DNA of 64,000 nucleotides from Candidatus Yaniella excrementavium (GCA_019115865.1 DXCT01000081.1:1-64000), one strand, 5' to 3'; counted from the stretch's first letter, positions 28,909-38,341 are shown. The notes: generated by a model not told the origin, from the letters alone. A program made the numbers and translations.

Positions 28909-28988
28909 CTTTAGCCAAGATAATAGACTCTGACCACAACACGGTTTCAGGCGCCGGATGCTTGAACTGAAAGGAATACGACCAACAA

Positions 28989-30128
28989 GTGGCACAAGAT
29001 TACTATCAGATCCTGGGTGTTGAACGTGACGCCACAGCACAAGAGGTCAAAAAGGCCTATCGCAAAAAGGCTCGTGAACTGCACCCGGATCACAACCCTT
29101 CCGAGGAAGCGGCCGAAGAGTTCAAAACCGTCACACATGCGTACGAGGTTCTTTCGGACGGCGAGAAGCGCCGTAATTACGACACGACCGGTCATGAGGA
29201 TGGGCGCCGTGCCGGATTCGGCGGAGCCGGCGGCGGTTTTGGTGGGTTCTCTGATATCTTCGAGACCTTCTTCGGCGGCGGTGGCGCAGGCGGCCCAATG
29301 TCTCGCGCCCGACGTGGACAGGACGCGCTCATCGCCACACACATTGATCTCGAGGATGCCGTATTCGGCACCGAGCAAACAATCGAGGTTGAGACAGCTG
29401 TCCGCTGTGACCGCTGTGACGGGGCTGCGATGGAACCGGGAACACATCCGGAGACGTGTACAACCTGTCGTGGAGCAGGACAGATCTCCCGTCCGGTCGA
29501 CTCCATTCTGGGTCGCATGATGACCACTGAGGCTTGCCCAACGTGTCGCGGTTTTGGTGATGTCATCACCGATCCGTGTGGCAAATGTTCTGGACAAGGC
29601 CGTGTTCGTGAGCGGGTCTCGTTCACTGTGAAAGTTCCAGCGGGTGTACGTGACGGCACTCGTATCCAACTTGCCGGCAGGGGCGAGGCTGGTGTTGCCG
29701 GTGGACCAAATGGCGACTTGTATTTAGAGATCAGAGTTCGTGATCACGATGTCTTCACACGTGAAGGTGACAATCTACATGCCACCATGGCGGTCCCCAT
29801 GACTGCCGCCGCGCTGGGTACCGTTATTAAAGTTGAGACCTTAGACGGTGAAGAGACCTTTACTGTAGAACCCGGTACGCAATCTGGGCATGTAGTCACC
29901 ATGAAGGGGTTGGGAGCACACCGTCTTCAAGGTAGTGGCCGTGGCGATATGAAGATCAAGCTGAACGTCACCACACCAACGAAGTTGAACGACGAACAAC
30001 GTGAACTCATGGTTCAGCTTGCCGAACTTCGCGCAGAAGACGTAGCCAACGGCGAGATTGAATCTCGCGGATTCTTCTCACGTCTAAAAACCGGATTCGA
30101 TAACATGTTCTCGCATGATGAATCGTGA
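28989..30128 (+). CDS. dnaJ: Chaperone DnaJ (Hsp40)
   Basis: 379 residues from GTG. J domain with HPD at residues 32-34, a Gly/Phe-rich region (GGAGGGFGGFSDIFETFFGGGGAGG), the zinc-binding domain with four CxxCxGxG-like repeats (CDRCDGAA, CTTCRGAG, CPTCRGFG, CGKCSGQG) and a C-terminal substrate-binding domain. It stimulates DnaK ATPase. Downstream of hrcA, so likely under CIRCE control, and coupled to rsmE by GTGA overlap. A weak AAAGGA lies about 13 nt upstream. This is the DnaJ2 type found beside hrcA in Actinobacteria. Confidence 0.95.
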   Translation: MAQDYYQILGVERDATAQEVKKAYRKKARELHPDHNPSEEAAEEFKTVTHAYEVLSDGEKRRNYDTTGHEDGRRAGFGGAGGGFGGFSDIFETFFGGGGAGGPMSRARRGQDALIATHIDLEDAVFGTEQTIEVETAVRCDRCDGAAMEPGTHPETCTTCRGAGQISRPVDSILGRMMTTEACPTCRGFGDVITDPCGKCSGQGRVRERVSFTVKVPAGVRDGTRIQLAGRGEAGVAGGPNGDLYLEIRVRDHDVFTREGDNLHATMAVPMTAAALGTVIKVETLDGEETFTVEPGTQSGHVVTMKGLGAHRLQGSGRGDMKIKLNVTTPTKLNDEQRELMVQLAELRAEDVANGEIESRGFFSRLKTGFDNMFSHDES

Positions 30129-30874
30129 CTGCATCGCTCTTCTATACTTCCGAGCTAACCGGTGCGACCGTCCAGCAACTGGTTAGCTTGGATACTGCGA
30201 CTTCTGGTCATGCCGTTCGTTCCCAACGTCTGGGAGCTGGAGATAAAGTTTTGATATCCGATGGGCTGGGCACTTTGGCCCAGGGGGTGATGGAAGATGC
30301 TAACCCTCTGCATGCCACGATACGAATCCAAGCGGTCGCGGTGGCACCCCGGCACGAAAAACAAGTGAATCTCGTGCAAGCTCTTGCCAAAGGCGAGCGT
30401 GATTTATTAGCGGCGGAGATGGCAACCGAAGTCGGCATTGACAGCGTTACACCGTGGCAGGCGCGGCGCTCCATCGTACGCTTACGACCCGAACGAGCCC
30501 AGAAGACTCTGGCGAAGTGGGAAGCTAAACTTAAAGCCTCCGCACAGCAAGCCCGTCGGGCCTTTATCCCAACGCTGGCAGAACCCATCATCGCTGAAGA
30601 AATCGCTACGCTACATTCGCCACAGAACGGCAACTACGTAATTGTGCTCCACGAGGATGGAGAGGCAAATCTAGGTGACGTCGTGGACTCGTTGCCAGGT
30701 GTTAAAACCCTTCACCTTGTGGTAGGTCCCGAGGGTGGAGTTTCACCAGAAGAGCTCAATGCCGTGCTCGCCGCCGGTGGTTCCGCCGTCAAAATTGGTT
30801 CCCACGTGATGCGGGCTTCCACCGCAGGACCGGTCGCTGTAGCCCTGGTGAATCAGCTCTGCAACCGTTGGTAA
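30125..30874 (+). CDS. rsmE: 16S rRNA m3U1498 methyltransferase
   Basis: 249 residues from GTG overlapping the dnaJ stop. SPOUT-fold methyltransferase. N-terminal PUA-like domain (about 1-75, HAVRSQRLGAGDKVLISDG), then the knot domain with LVQALAKGERDLLAAEMATEVGID, RWEAKLKASAQQARRAFIPTL-like stretch, HLVVGPEGGVSPEEL and KIGSHVMRASTAGPVAVAL, the AdoMet-binding trefoil knot. It methylates U1498 of 16S rRNA. Normal order after dnaJ. Confidence 0.95.
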   Translation: MTASLFYTSELTGATVQQLVSLDTATSGHAVRSQRLGAGDKVLISDGLGTLAQGVMEDANPLHATIRIQAVAVAPRHEKQVNLVQALAKGERDLLAAEMATEVGIDSVTPWQARRSIVRLRPERAQKTLAKWEAKLKASAQQARRAFIPTLAEPIIAEEIATLHSPQNGNYVIVLHEDGEANLGDVVDSLPGVKTLHLVVGPEGGVSPEELNAVLAAGGSAVKIGSHVMRASTAGPVAVALVNQLCNRW

Positions 30875-30980
30875 TCCGCCGAAGGTAGGGTGGCAGTGGA
30901 ATGAGTGGAGAACCATGGACCTGTTAGAAGACAAAGCACTAGACTAAGTACCAAGCAAATAACGTAGTAATGGAGTTAAC

Positions 30981-32000
30981 CTGACAGAACGCAGCGACGC
31001 TAACCGCCTGAGTCGGCAAGCCATCACCTTTAACTCGCAGAGCGATATGGTACAAACCTTCGGTCCCTCGGACTTGCTGCTGCGCGTTGTCGAGGGTGTC
31101 TATCCAGGTCTGAAACTGTTAGTACGTGATCAACATCTGGAACTAGAAGGCCACCCTGACGATGTGTCTGAGACAGTGGAGATCATCAACGACCTCCGAG
31201 CAGTTGCCCGGGCGGGGACAACAATTGGTCCAGAAATAATCGAGGCGAGCATCTCGGGCGTACGCGCGTTTCAGGACAATAATTTGGCCAGTGGTCCCGC
31301 AGAGCTGATTGTTGCGTCGCAGGGAAAAAAGATTCGTCCCAAGACGGAAAACCAGAAGGTCTACGTTAATGCAATTAATCACAATACGGTCGTTTTCGGG
31401 GTCGGCCCGGCTGGAACTGGCAAAACCTATTTGGCCATGGCCAAGGCCATTCAGGCGCTCCAGGCGCGTGAGGTAAACCGCATCATCCTGACCCGACCTG
31501 CGGTCGAAGCAGGTGAATCGTTGGGATACCTACCCGGGTCCCTGAGTGAAAAAATCGATCCGTATTTACGACCACTATATGATGCGCTGCACGAAATGAT
31601 TGAACCCGAGACCATTCCGCATCTCATAGAAGTCGGAACCATTGAAGTAGCGCCGTTGGCCTATATGCGCGGTCGCACACTCAACGATGCGTTCATTATT
31701 CTTGATGAAGCACAGAACACCTCGGCAGAACAGATGAAGATGTTCCTCACCCGACTCGGTTTCAACTCCCACATGGTTATCACCGGCGATGCATCGCAGG
31801 TGGACCTGCCCCGTGGTACAGACTCTGGTCTGGCACAAGCCATCGAATATCTCGAAGGGATCGACGATATCGCCATCGTCAAACTTCGATCATCCGATGT
31901 GGTGCGCCACAACCTAGTCTCGAAAATCGTGGATGCATACGACCGACACCAACCAGAACCCACCCGTCCGCAGCGGGCCGGGCGAAACCGAAACCGATAA
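30981..32000 (+). CDS. phoH: PhoH-like ATPase, probable CTG start
   Basis: 339 residues if started at CTG 30981, which has GGAG at 30972-30975 with a 5-nt spacer. The first ATG in frame is at 31047, without a Shine-Dalgarno, and would remove residues that relatives have (a FxSNxDMVxxFGPxDxLLRVVE block begins before it). No ATG, GTG or TTG occurs in frame between the upstream stop at 30960 and that ATG. Walker A GPAGTGKT at residues 142-149; Walker B IILDEAQN. The family is linked to RNA metabolism; ybeY follows. Confidence 0.9.
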   Translation: MTERSDANRLSRQAITFNSQSDMVQTFGPSDLLLRVVEGVYPGLKLLVRDQHLELEGHPDDVSETVEIINDLRAVARAGTTIGPEIIEASISGVRAFQDNNLASGPAELIVASQGKKIRPKTENQKVYVNAINHNTVVFGVGPAGTGKTYLAMAKAIQALQAREVNRIILTRPAVEAGESLGYLPGSLSEKIDPYLRPLYDALHEMIEPETIPHLIEVGTIEVAPLAYMRGRTLNDAFIILDEAQNTSAEQMKMFLTRLGFNSHMVITGDASQVDLPRGTDSGLAQAIEYLEGIDDIAIVKLRSSDVVRHNLVSKIVDAYDRHQPEPTRPQRAGRNRNR

Positions 32001-32007
32001 GGTCAAT

Positions 32008-32484
32008 GTGGCAATCGAAGTACTGAATGAAACTGCTGATGACATCGATATTGAGCGCGTAGTGAGCCTCGGCAAGCACCTGTTTCAAACCTTGCATATT
32101 CACCCTGAATCTGAAGTTGCAGTTGTTTTCGTTGATAACGACGCAATGAGCTTCTTACACAAGGAATGGATGGGGCTCGAGGGCCCAACGGATGTGATGA
32201 GTTTTCCGATGGACGAACTCAGACCCGGCACTTACGAGGCTCCTGCCGAGGGGCTGTTGGGGGATATCGTGATCAGCCCCGCTGTTGCCGCCAAGCACGC
32301 TACACAAGGCGGGCATACGGTCGCTGATGAAATTGCTTTGCTTGTGACCCACGGACTACTGCATTTATTGGGCTTCGATCACCACGATGAAGGCGAAAAG
32401 CAAAGTATGTTCGCAACACAAGATCAACTCCTTGAACAGTTCCTTGGTTACACGCCTCCTCGCCTGACCGACACTGGGAAGTAG
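32008..32484 (+). CDS. ybeY: Endoribonuclease YbeY
   Basis: 158 residues from GTG 32008, preceded by ATAAGG; a longer reading from ATG 31933 would overlap phoH by 68 nt and exceed family length. Zinc signature HGLLHLLGFDH (His115, His119, His125). Family: metal-dependent RNase in 16S rRNA 3'-end maturation and ribosome quality control. The phoH-ybeY pairing is conserved throughout bacteria, and the next gene is a CNNM/CorC membrane protein. Confidence 0.95.
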   Translation: MAIEVLNETADDIDIERVVSLGKHLFQTLHIHPESEVAVVFVDNDAMSFLHKEWMGLEGPTDVMSFPMDELRPGTYEAPAEGLLGDIVISPAVAAKHATQGGHTVADEIALLVTHGLLHLLGFDHHDEGEKQSMFATQDQLLEQFLGYTPPRLTDTGK

Positions 32485-32489
32485 TCAAG

Positions 32490-33770
32490 ATGGTTGCCCC
32501 CATTGTCCTAATACTATTATTTCTTATTGCTCTCAGTCTCACCTGGATTCTGACGTTGGCCGAAACAGCCTTGGACTACCTGTCATTTCGGGATGCTGAA
32601 GCTATCGTTGTACAACATCCATCCAACCCCGTGGGACACATCATGGACCGGTTGGCCGAACACCAATTGGCAACCCGGTTTTGGAATACGGTCTTCCTGG
32701 CTTCCAGCGCAGTCCTCATTACGGTGTTTATTGACCATTTTGTGAATAACGTTTGGCTTGCCGCTGCAGGAGGCATCGCGGTCATGGCTGTTCTCACCCT
32801 CGTCATATCGGCTCGTAGCCCTCGCCGTATCGGCGCGAAGCACTACGAAATATCCGCACGCCTAACCGCCTGGTTAGTGCGTCCGCTTGCAGCGCTGTTG
32901 GGCCCGCTGCCGGGGTTATTTATCGCCGAACCGGACAACGAGCAAGACGATGAAAATGACGACGACGATCTCGAAGAACGACACTTTCGCGCATACGTCT
33001 CCCGGGCATCTGCTGCCGACGTTCTCGAGGATAACGAAGCCGACATGATCCAATCGGTTTTTGACATGGACGATACGTTGGTTCGTGCCATTATGGTGCC
33101 ACGTACCGATGTCGTCTGGTTGGATTCCGGTACGACGCTGGCTGCGGCCACCGATGTGTTCATTCGCTCAGGCTACTCGCGAATACCGTTAATTGGAGAC
33201 AGCCCAGACGACGTTTTAGGCATCATCTTTCTCAAGGACATTATCCGGGCGATGCATATGCATAAGCTGAGTTCTAATGATGCGGTCAACTTGATTGCTC
33301 GGGAGATACGCGTCGTTCCAGAGTCCAAGACTGTATGGGACTTGTTGCAAGAACTCCAAAGCGAAGCCATCCATGCTGCAGTGGTTGTCGACGAGTATGG
33401 CGGCACCGCAGGCTTTGTGACGCTTGAAGATCTGATCGAAGAATTGGTCGGCGACATCTCCGATGAATACGATGACGCGGAGATTGCCGATGTTATTCCG
33501 CAACCCGATGGTGAATACCTTGTAAAAGCATCTATGTCGGTTTCCGACTTCTCGGAAGCTTTCGGCTTGTTCTTGGATGACGATGAAGACGAGGATGTAG
33601 ATACAGTTGGCGGTTTACTCGCCAAAAGTATGGGTAAGATTCCTATCAAAGGATCGGTGACCGATGTCGAGAACCTCACACTGACCGTTGAAACGCTCAC
33701 CGGACGACGCAACCGCGTGGACACCATACGCGTCACACCCCAAACTAGCTTCCAGGAGCCCAAGTCATGA
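32490..33770 (+). CDS. CNNM/CorC (hemolysin) family transporter with CBS domains
   Basis: 426 residues. Three to four N-terminal membrane segments form the DUF21/CNNM domain (about 1-150), then an acidic linker (NEQDDENDDDDLEER), a CBS pair (MVPRTDVVWLDSGTTLAAATDVFIRSGYSRIPLIG; VVVDEYGGTAGFVTLEDLIEELVGDI) and a CorC_HlyC C-terminal domain. The family probably handles Mg2+ or other divalent cations. Stop overlaps the era start (ATGA). Position between ybeY and era is conserved in Gram-positives. Confidence 0.93.
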   Translation: MVAPIVLILLFLIALSLTWILTLAETALDYLSFRDAEAIVVQHPSNPVGHIMDRLAEHQLATRFWNTVFLASSAVLITVFIDHFVNNVWLAAAGGIAVMAVLTLVISARSPRRIGAKHYEISARLTAWLVRPLAALLGPLPGLFIAEPDNEQDDENDDDDLEERHFRAYVSRASAADVLEDNEADMIQSVFDMDDTLVRAIMVPRTDVVWLDSGTTLAAATDVFIRSGYSRIPLIGDSPDDVLGIIFLKDIIRAMHMHKLSSNDAVNLIAREIRVVPESKTVWDLLQELQSEAIHAAVVVDEYGGTAGFVTLEDLIEELVGDISDEYDDAEIADVIPQPDGEYLVKASMSVSDFSEAFGLFLDDDEDEDVDTVGGLLAKSMGKIPIKGSVTDVENLTLTVETLTGRRNRVDTIRVTPQTSFQEPKS

Positions 33771-34717
33771 TCCAAACCGAATATCCAGATCACTTTCGGT
33801 CTGGGTTTGTCAGTCTTGTAGGCAGGCCAAATGCCGGTAAATCGACGCTGACCAATGCGATAGTCGGCACGAAAGTAGCTATCACGTCTTCGAAACCACA
33901 GACCACACGGCGTGTAATACGCGGGATCGTTTCAACCCAAGAGCATCAGCTGATACTGGTAGATACGCCTGGTCTTCACCGTCCCCGCACGCTGCTAGGG
34001 GAGCGGCTGAATGACCTGGTTGCGGAAACATTATCGGGGATGGACGCCGTGGCCATGTGCATTCCAGCCAATGAAAAAATCGGGCCAGGTGATCGGTTTA
34101 TCACCGAACAGCTCGCAAAACTGCACAAAATTCCTGTCATTGCACTCGTGACGAAAGTAGACACCGTGACCAGGGGAGTGCTGGCCGATCAACTCATTGC
34201 AGTTCAGCAACTTGGTGAGGAGATGCTCACACCAGATGGCGGCGAGGGATTCGCAGAAATTGTGCCCGTCTCGGTGACGGGAGATGTGCAAGTTGACACG
34301 GTTGTGAAGGTGCTCACTAAATATCTCCCACAATCGCCACCCTTGTACCCCGACGGCGAGATTACGGACGAACCTGACGACGTTATGGTCGCAGAACTTA
34401 TCCGTGAAGCAGCATTAGAAGATGTCTTCGACGAGCTGCCCCATTCATTAGCCGTAGTCGTTAATGAAATGACTGAACGTGACGTTGACCCTGGCGAAGC
34501 CGCAGTTACCGATGTTTATGCTGCGATTTATGTTGAACGTGATAGCCAAAAAGGCATCATTATCGGTAAGGGCGGGGCCCAGCTGCGCACCATCGGCCAG
34601 CGGTCACGAAAAAGTATTCGACGCGTATTGGGCACTCAGGTACACCTCGATCTCGTAGTCAAAGTCGCCAAAGAATGGCAGCGTAATCCAAAACACATGA
34701 ATCGGTTGGGTTTCTAA
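33767..34717 (+). CDS. era: GTPase Era
   Basis: 316 residues. G1 GRPNAGKST, G3 DTPGLHRP and G4 TKVD; a C-terminal KH domain with IIIGKGGAQLRTIGQRSRKSIRR that binds the 3' end of 16S rRNA. It assists 30S assembly. The G4 element is preceded by a normal GTPase core, and the tail ends KHMNRLGF. Together with ybeY upstream it forms a 16S-maturation group. The leuA leader promoter overlaps its stop codon. Confidence 0.97.
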   Translation: MIQTEYPDHFRSGFVSLVGRPNAGKSTLTNAIVGTKVAITSSKPQTTRRVIRGIVSTQEHQLILVDTPGLHRPRTLLGERLNDLVAETLSGMDAVAMCIPANEKIGPGDRFITEQLAKLHKIPVIALVTKVDTVTRGVLADQLIAVQQLGEEMLTPDGGEGFAEIVPVSVTGDVQVDTVVKVLTKYLPQSPPLYPDGEITDEPDDVMVAELIREAALEDVFDELPHSLAVVVNEMTERDVDPGEAAVTDVYAAIYVERDSQKGIIIGKGGAQLRTIGQRSRKSIRRVLGTQVHLDLVVKVAKEWQRNPKHMNRLGF

Positions 34718-34734
34718 CCCCACGATGTTAGGCT
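34706..34734 (+). promoter_or_regulatory. Putative promoter of the leuA leader
   Basis: TTGGGT (34706-34711), 17 nt, TAGGCT (34729-34734), then 6 nt to an ATG at 34741. The -35 overlaps the end of era. The spacing predicts transcription beginning at or next to that ATG, so the leader peptide would be translated without a 5' UTR. Confidence 0.45.
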
Positions 34735-34740
34735 AGGCGC

Positions 34741-34839
34741 ATGCATCGCATTCAGGGCACCCCACGTCACGGTGACAACCGTGCATTTCTTGGTGCCCTC
34801 CTAGGCTTACTACTCCTACCGTGCCGTAGCGGGGCCTAG
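34741..34839 (+). CDS. Leucine-rich leader peptide of leuA
   Basis: 32 codons: begins MHRIQGTPRHG and continues FLGALLGLLLLPCRSGA. Seven of 32 residues are Leu, six of them within the last sixteen codons (CTT at position 17, then CTC, CTA, TTA, CTA, CTC, CTA), with CTA/TTA being rare in such genomes. Leu-codon runs in short ORFs ahead of leuA are the hallmark of translational attenuation by charged tRNA-Leu. The leuA coding start is 170 nt further on. The ORF is too short for routine gene finders. Confidence 0.75.
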   Translation: MHRIQGTPRHGDNRAFLGALLGLLLLPCRSGA

Positions 34840-34894
34840 CATTCTCAAGCACATGCTGTGAATTGCCACCTGGTAGGACCGGACCCCGTTACGG
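34824..34894 (+). promoter_or_regulatory. Long-range RNA helix of the leuA leader
   Basis: CCGTAGCGGGG (34824-34834, covering the last codons of the leader peptide) can pair with CCCCGTTACGG (34884-34894), 10 of 11 positions complementary. A ribosome stalled on the Leu codons would mask or free the left arm. An actinobacterial leuA regulatory element of this general kind is known; no U-run follows, so control may be at translation or by pseudoknot rather than classic termination. Confidence 0.55.
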
Positions 34895-35008
34895 AGCCAG
34901 AGACACGGTCTGCCACCGGTGAGATATGAGTACTAAAACACCGGTATGTCACTATTGGTCCACTACACTCATCAACAGGACCAGGCAGTCAAAGATTGAG
35001 GAAAAACT

Positions 35009-36763
35009 TTGCGCAAATTTCAGCAACCATCCGGTATGAACTTCAGCAAATATGTGCCGTTCGAGCAGCAAATCGAAGTACATTTGCCGGATCGTACCTG
35101 GCCCGATAACGTTATTACCCAAGCGCCACGTTGGTGCGCGGTAGACCTCCGCGATGGGAACCAAGCACTGGTTAATCCAATGGACTCTGCGCGCAAATTG
35201 CGCATGTTCCAGCTCTTGGTAAATATGGGGTACAAGGAAATTGAAGTTGGCTTCCCAGCAGCATCACAGACTGATTATGATTTCGTGCGGCAGCTGATTG
35301 AAGGCCACCACATCCCCGATGACGTACACATCCAAGTATTAACTCAGTCTCGTGAGCACCTCATTGAGCGCACCTATCAAGCACTGGAAGGTGCCCCACG
35401 CGCCATCGTGCACCTCTACAACTCCACTTCGGTTTTGCAACGTCGTGTCGTATTCCGGGAAGAAAAATCCGGGATTATTGATATCGCTACCCGCGGGGCG
35501 ATGCTGTGTCGAAAGTATGAGGAACAACTCACCGACACTGAAATCGTCTACCAGTACTCACCAGAGTCCTTTACCGGAACTGAACTGGAATTCGCCGCAG
35601 AAATTTCTAACCGGGTTTCGGACGTGTTAGAAGCCTCAACGGATCAACAAATGATCCTCAATCTGCCGGCTACAGTCGAGATGTCGACACCAAACCGATA
35701 TGCCGACCAGATTGAATGGATGCACCGTAATCTGGAAAATCGGGATTCGATTATTCTGTCGTTGCACCCGCACAATGATAGAGGAAGCGGTGTCGCCGCA
35801 GCAGAACTGGGATACATGGCCGGGGCTGACCGAATCGAAGGATGCCTGTTCGGCAACGGTGAGCGTACCGGTAACGTCGATCTGATCACCCTGGGTATGA
35901 ACCTCTATACGCAAGGTATTGATCCAGAAATTGACTTCTCCGATATGGACAAAATCCAAGAAGTCTATGAATATGCTACGCAGATGCAGGTGCACGAACG
36001 TTCACCATGGTCAGGTGAGCTCGTTTTTACTGCTTTCTCCGGGTCGCACCAGGATGCTATCAATAAAGGGTTCAACGATATGCGTGACCGTGCTACCGAG
36101 GCCGGTATCACCACCGAGGAGCTAGACTGGGGCGTTCCATATCTGCCAGTCGACCCCGAAGACATCGGACGGAGCTATGAAGCGGTCATCCGAGTGAATT
36201 CCCAGTCCGGCAAAGGTGGAGTCGCCTACATGCTGAAGACTGATCACAAAATTGATTTGCCGCGCCGTGCCCAGGTCGAGTTCTCGACAGTCGTGAAAGA
36301 CTACACCGATACTCACGGGGGAGAGATCACCTCAGCGATGCTGTGGAAAGTATTTTCCGATGAGTATTTGCCCACCGAAAATCCTGAAGATGGTTGGGGC
36401 CACTATCACCTCGTATCGTCGACATCATCGACCACCGAGCAGGGTGAATTTTCCATGGAAGTCCAGATGGACCGCGACGGTGAAATCGTAACGCGATCGG
36501 CTACCGGCAATGGTCCGATTTCCGCACTGGTGGCCATGTACAACGATGCCGGCATCGATGTTCGTGTCCTGGATTATGCTGAACACGCACTCACCGAAGG
36601 TGGCGAGGCTATGGCTGCAGCGTACGTTGAGGCCGCGATCGGCGAACGTATCCTATGGGGTATTGGACTCGATTACAATACTTCCACTGCATCGCTGCAG
36701 GCAGTTACCTCCGCTGTCAATCGGTACCTGCGTGATGAAGAGGCTGAAGAAGCCGCTGAATAA
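35009..36763 (+). CDS. leuA: 2-Isopropylmalate synthase
   Basis: 584 residues from TTG with GAGG at 7 nt. It condenses acetyl-CoA and 2-ketoisovalerate, the first leucine step. TIM-barrel motifs DLRDGNQALVNPM (near 48) and HPHNDRGSGVAAAELGYMAGADRIEGC (near 253) hold the catalytic metal site; the C-terminal regulatory domain contains the leucine-feedback region (GNGPISALVAMYNDAGIDVRVLDYAEHAL). Long (LeuA2/actinobacterial) type. A leucine-rich leader peptide precedes it. recO overlaps its end. Confidence 0.95.
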   Translation: MRKFQQPSGMNFSKYVPFEQQIEVHLPDRTWPDNVITQAPRWCAVDLRDGNQALVNPMDSARKLRMFQLLVNMGYKEIEVGFPAASQTDYDFVRQLIEGHHIPDDVHIQVLTQSREHLIERTYQALEGAPRAIVHLYNSTSVLQRRVVFREEKSGIIDIATRGAMLCRKYEEQLTDTEIVYQYSPESFTGTELEFAAEISNRVSDVLEASTDQQMILNLPATVEMSTPNRYADQIEWMHRNLENRDSIILSLHPHNDRGSGVAAAELGYMAGADRIEGCLFGNGERTGNVDLITLGMNLYTQGIDPEIDFSDMDKIQEVYEYATQMQVHERSPWSGELVFTAFSGSHQDAINKGFNDMRDRATEAGITTEELDWGVPYLPVDPEDIGRSYEAVIRVNSQSGKGGVAYMLKTDHKIDLPRRAQVEFSTVVKDYTDTHGGEITSAMLWKVFSDEYLPTENPEDGWGHYHLVSSTSSTTEQGEFSMEVQMDRDGEIVTRSATGNGPISALVAMYNDAGIDVRVLDYAEHALTEGGEAMAAAYVEAAIGERILWGIGLDYNTSTASLQAVTSAVNRYLRDEEAEEAAE

Positions 36764-37538
36764 GACACCGCGTAAGAAATCCCGTGGATCCGGAACCTAT
36801 ATTGCTCAAAGTTACCGGACCCATGGGATTATTCTGCGTACCTATAAGTTGGCCGAAGCGGACCGCATTATTGTTGTACTGACCGCTGACCACGGTCAGA
36901 TTCGTGCGGTAGCTAAAGGCGTTCGCCGGACGACATCAAAGTTTGGTTCGACACTGGAACCATTCATGCACACCCGATTACAGCTGGTGCCTCGGCGTGG
37001 CATGGATGTCATTGCTCAAACTGAAACGATTCATGCTTACGGCATGATGCTCACCAACGATTATGATACGTTCGGTGCTGCATCGGCCATGGTCGAAACA
37101 GCAGAACAATTGACCCGTGATGACGATGCAGTAGATGGTGCCACCCAGTACCGATTGCTGCACGGTGCTATTGCTGCACTTGCTCGCCGTGCAGCCGCTC
37201 CAATGATGCTCCTAACCTCGTATCTGTTGCGTGCCTTGACGGTGGCTGGCTGGGCACCACGATTTAGCGAATGCAGTCGGTGCGGTGTTGAAGGAACACA
37301 TAATTGGCTTTCGGTACCCACGGGTGGGGTGGTTTGTGACGACTGTGCACCACCGCAAACCACCTACGTACCCGATGGCGTGGTGTCGCTCTTAGCAGCT
37401 CTACTCGCGGGGGACTGGCCAAAGGTTGAACAGGCACAGGTGGGCGATACTCGGCAGGCAACCAGTTTCGTAGCAGAATATTTGCAGTACCATTTAGAAA
37501 AGAATCTGCAGTCACTTTCCGTGATGGACCAGGGCTAA
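36735..37538 (+). CDS. recO: DNA repair protein RecO
   Basis: 267 residues from ATG 36735, overlapping leuA by 29 nt; the frame stays open further upstream inside leuA, but that part is not RecO-like. N-terminal OB fold ([22 protein letters not shown]), a helical domain, and a C-terminal zinc knuckle CSRCG...CDDC. RecO anneals ssDNA and loads RecA in the RecFOR pathway. No Shine-Dalgarno is seen, so translational coupling to leuA is likely. uppS follows after 20 nt. Confidence 0.93.
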   Translation: MKRLKKPLNKTPRKKSRGSGTYIAQSYRTHGIILRTYKLAEADRIIVVLTADHGQIRAVAKGVRRTTSKFGSTLEPFMHTRLQLVPRRGMDVIAQTETIHAYGMMLTNDYDTFGAASAMVETAEQLTRDDDAVDGATQYRLLHGAIAALARRAAAPMMLLTSYLLRALTVAGWAPRFSECSRCGVEGTHNWLSVPTGGVVCDDCAPPQTTYVPDGVVSLLAALLAGDWPKVEQAQVGDTRQATSFVAEYLQYHLEKNLQSLSVMDQG

Positions 37539-37558
37539 TCACCACAGGAGTCACACAT

Positions 37559-38341
37559 ATGCCATACGAGAATCCGGCCCCACATCCGGATGGTTTCGTC
37601 ATGCCACACATCGACCCAAAATTCATTCCACAACACGTGGGCATTGTGATGGATGGCAATGGTCGTTGGGCAAATCAACGTGGTCTCCCACGGACGGAAG
37701 GCCACCGTGCCGGTGAACAAGCTCTGCTCGATGTCATGGCCGGTGCCGTCGAGATGGGTATCAAATACGTGTCCGTCTATGCATTTTCCACCGAGAACTG
37801 GAAGCGCTCACCCGATGAGGTGGCATTTCTGATGGGCTTTTCACGGGACGTATTGCGTCGTCAACGCGACACCCTCAACGCGTGGGGTGTGAGGGTGCGT
37901 TGGAATGGTCGCACGCCACGCCTCTGGAAATCAGTGATTAGAGAATTGCAGACCGCTGAAGATCAGACCCAAGGTAATGACCGAACCAACTTGGTCATGT
38001 GTGTAAATTATGGTGGTCGCGCGGAAATCTCAGACGCAGTACAGGACATTGCTCAGCAGGTCGCAGACGGCAAACTGAAGCCTAAATCTATCAGTGAAAA
38101 AACTATTGCACAGCACTTGCGACAACCTGATGTGCCCGACGTGGACCTATTCTTACGTACCTCAGGAGAACAGCGCTTATCGAATTTCTTACTCTGGCAA
38201 TCTGCGTATGCAGAACTGGTCTTCTTGGATGTCCTGTGGCCTGATGTCAATCGCAAGACCCTGTGGGACGCTGTCGAAATTTACGCATCGCGTGACCGCC
38301 GATACGGCGGGGCAATTGATCACTCGACTACGAGTCGTTGA
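37559..38341 (+). CDS. uppS: Isoprenyl (undecaprenyl/decaprenyl) diphosphate synthase
   Basis: 260 residues, with CAGGAG before the ATG. cis-Prenyltransferase: [15 protein letters not shown] with the catalytic Asp, [23 protein letters not shown], and C-terminal [23 protein letters not shown] with the isopentenyl-diphosphate-binding Arg residues. It makes the lipid carrier for cell-wall precursors. The 3' end overlaps the convergent hydrolase by 14 nt. Confidence 0.95.
   Translation: MPYENPAPHPDGFVMPHIDPKFIPQHVGIVMDGNGRWANQRGLPRTEGHRAGEQALLDVMAGAVEMGIKYVSVYAFSTENWKRSPDEVAFLMGFSRDVLRRQRDTLNAWGVRVRWNGRTPRLWKSVIRELQTAEDQTQGNDRTNLVMCVNYGGRAEISDAVQDIAQQVADGKLKPKSISEKTIAQHLRQPDVPDVDLFLRTSGEQRLSNFLLWQSAYAELVFLDVLWPDVNRKTLWDAVEIYASRDRRYGGAIDHSTTSR

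Noticed and set aside
34718-35008. Riboswitch or T-box ahead of leuA
   Set aside because: No T-box sequence or known aptamer seen; the leucine-rich peptide explains the leader better.
36510-36734. N-terminal extension of recO inside leuA
   Set aside because: Would lie within leuA coding sequence; RecO family begins near the basic segment after 36735.
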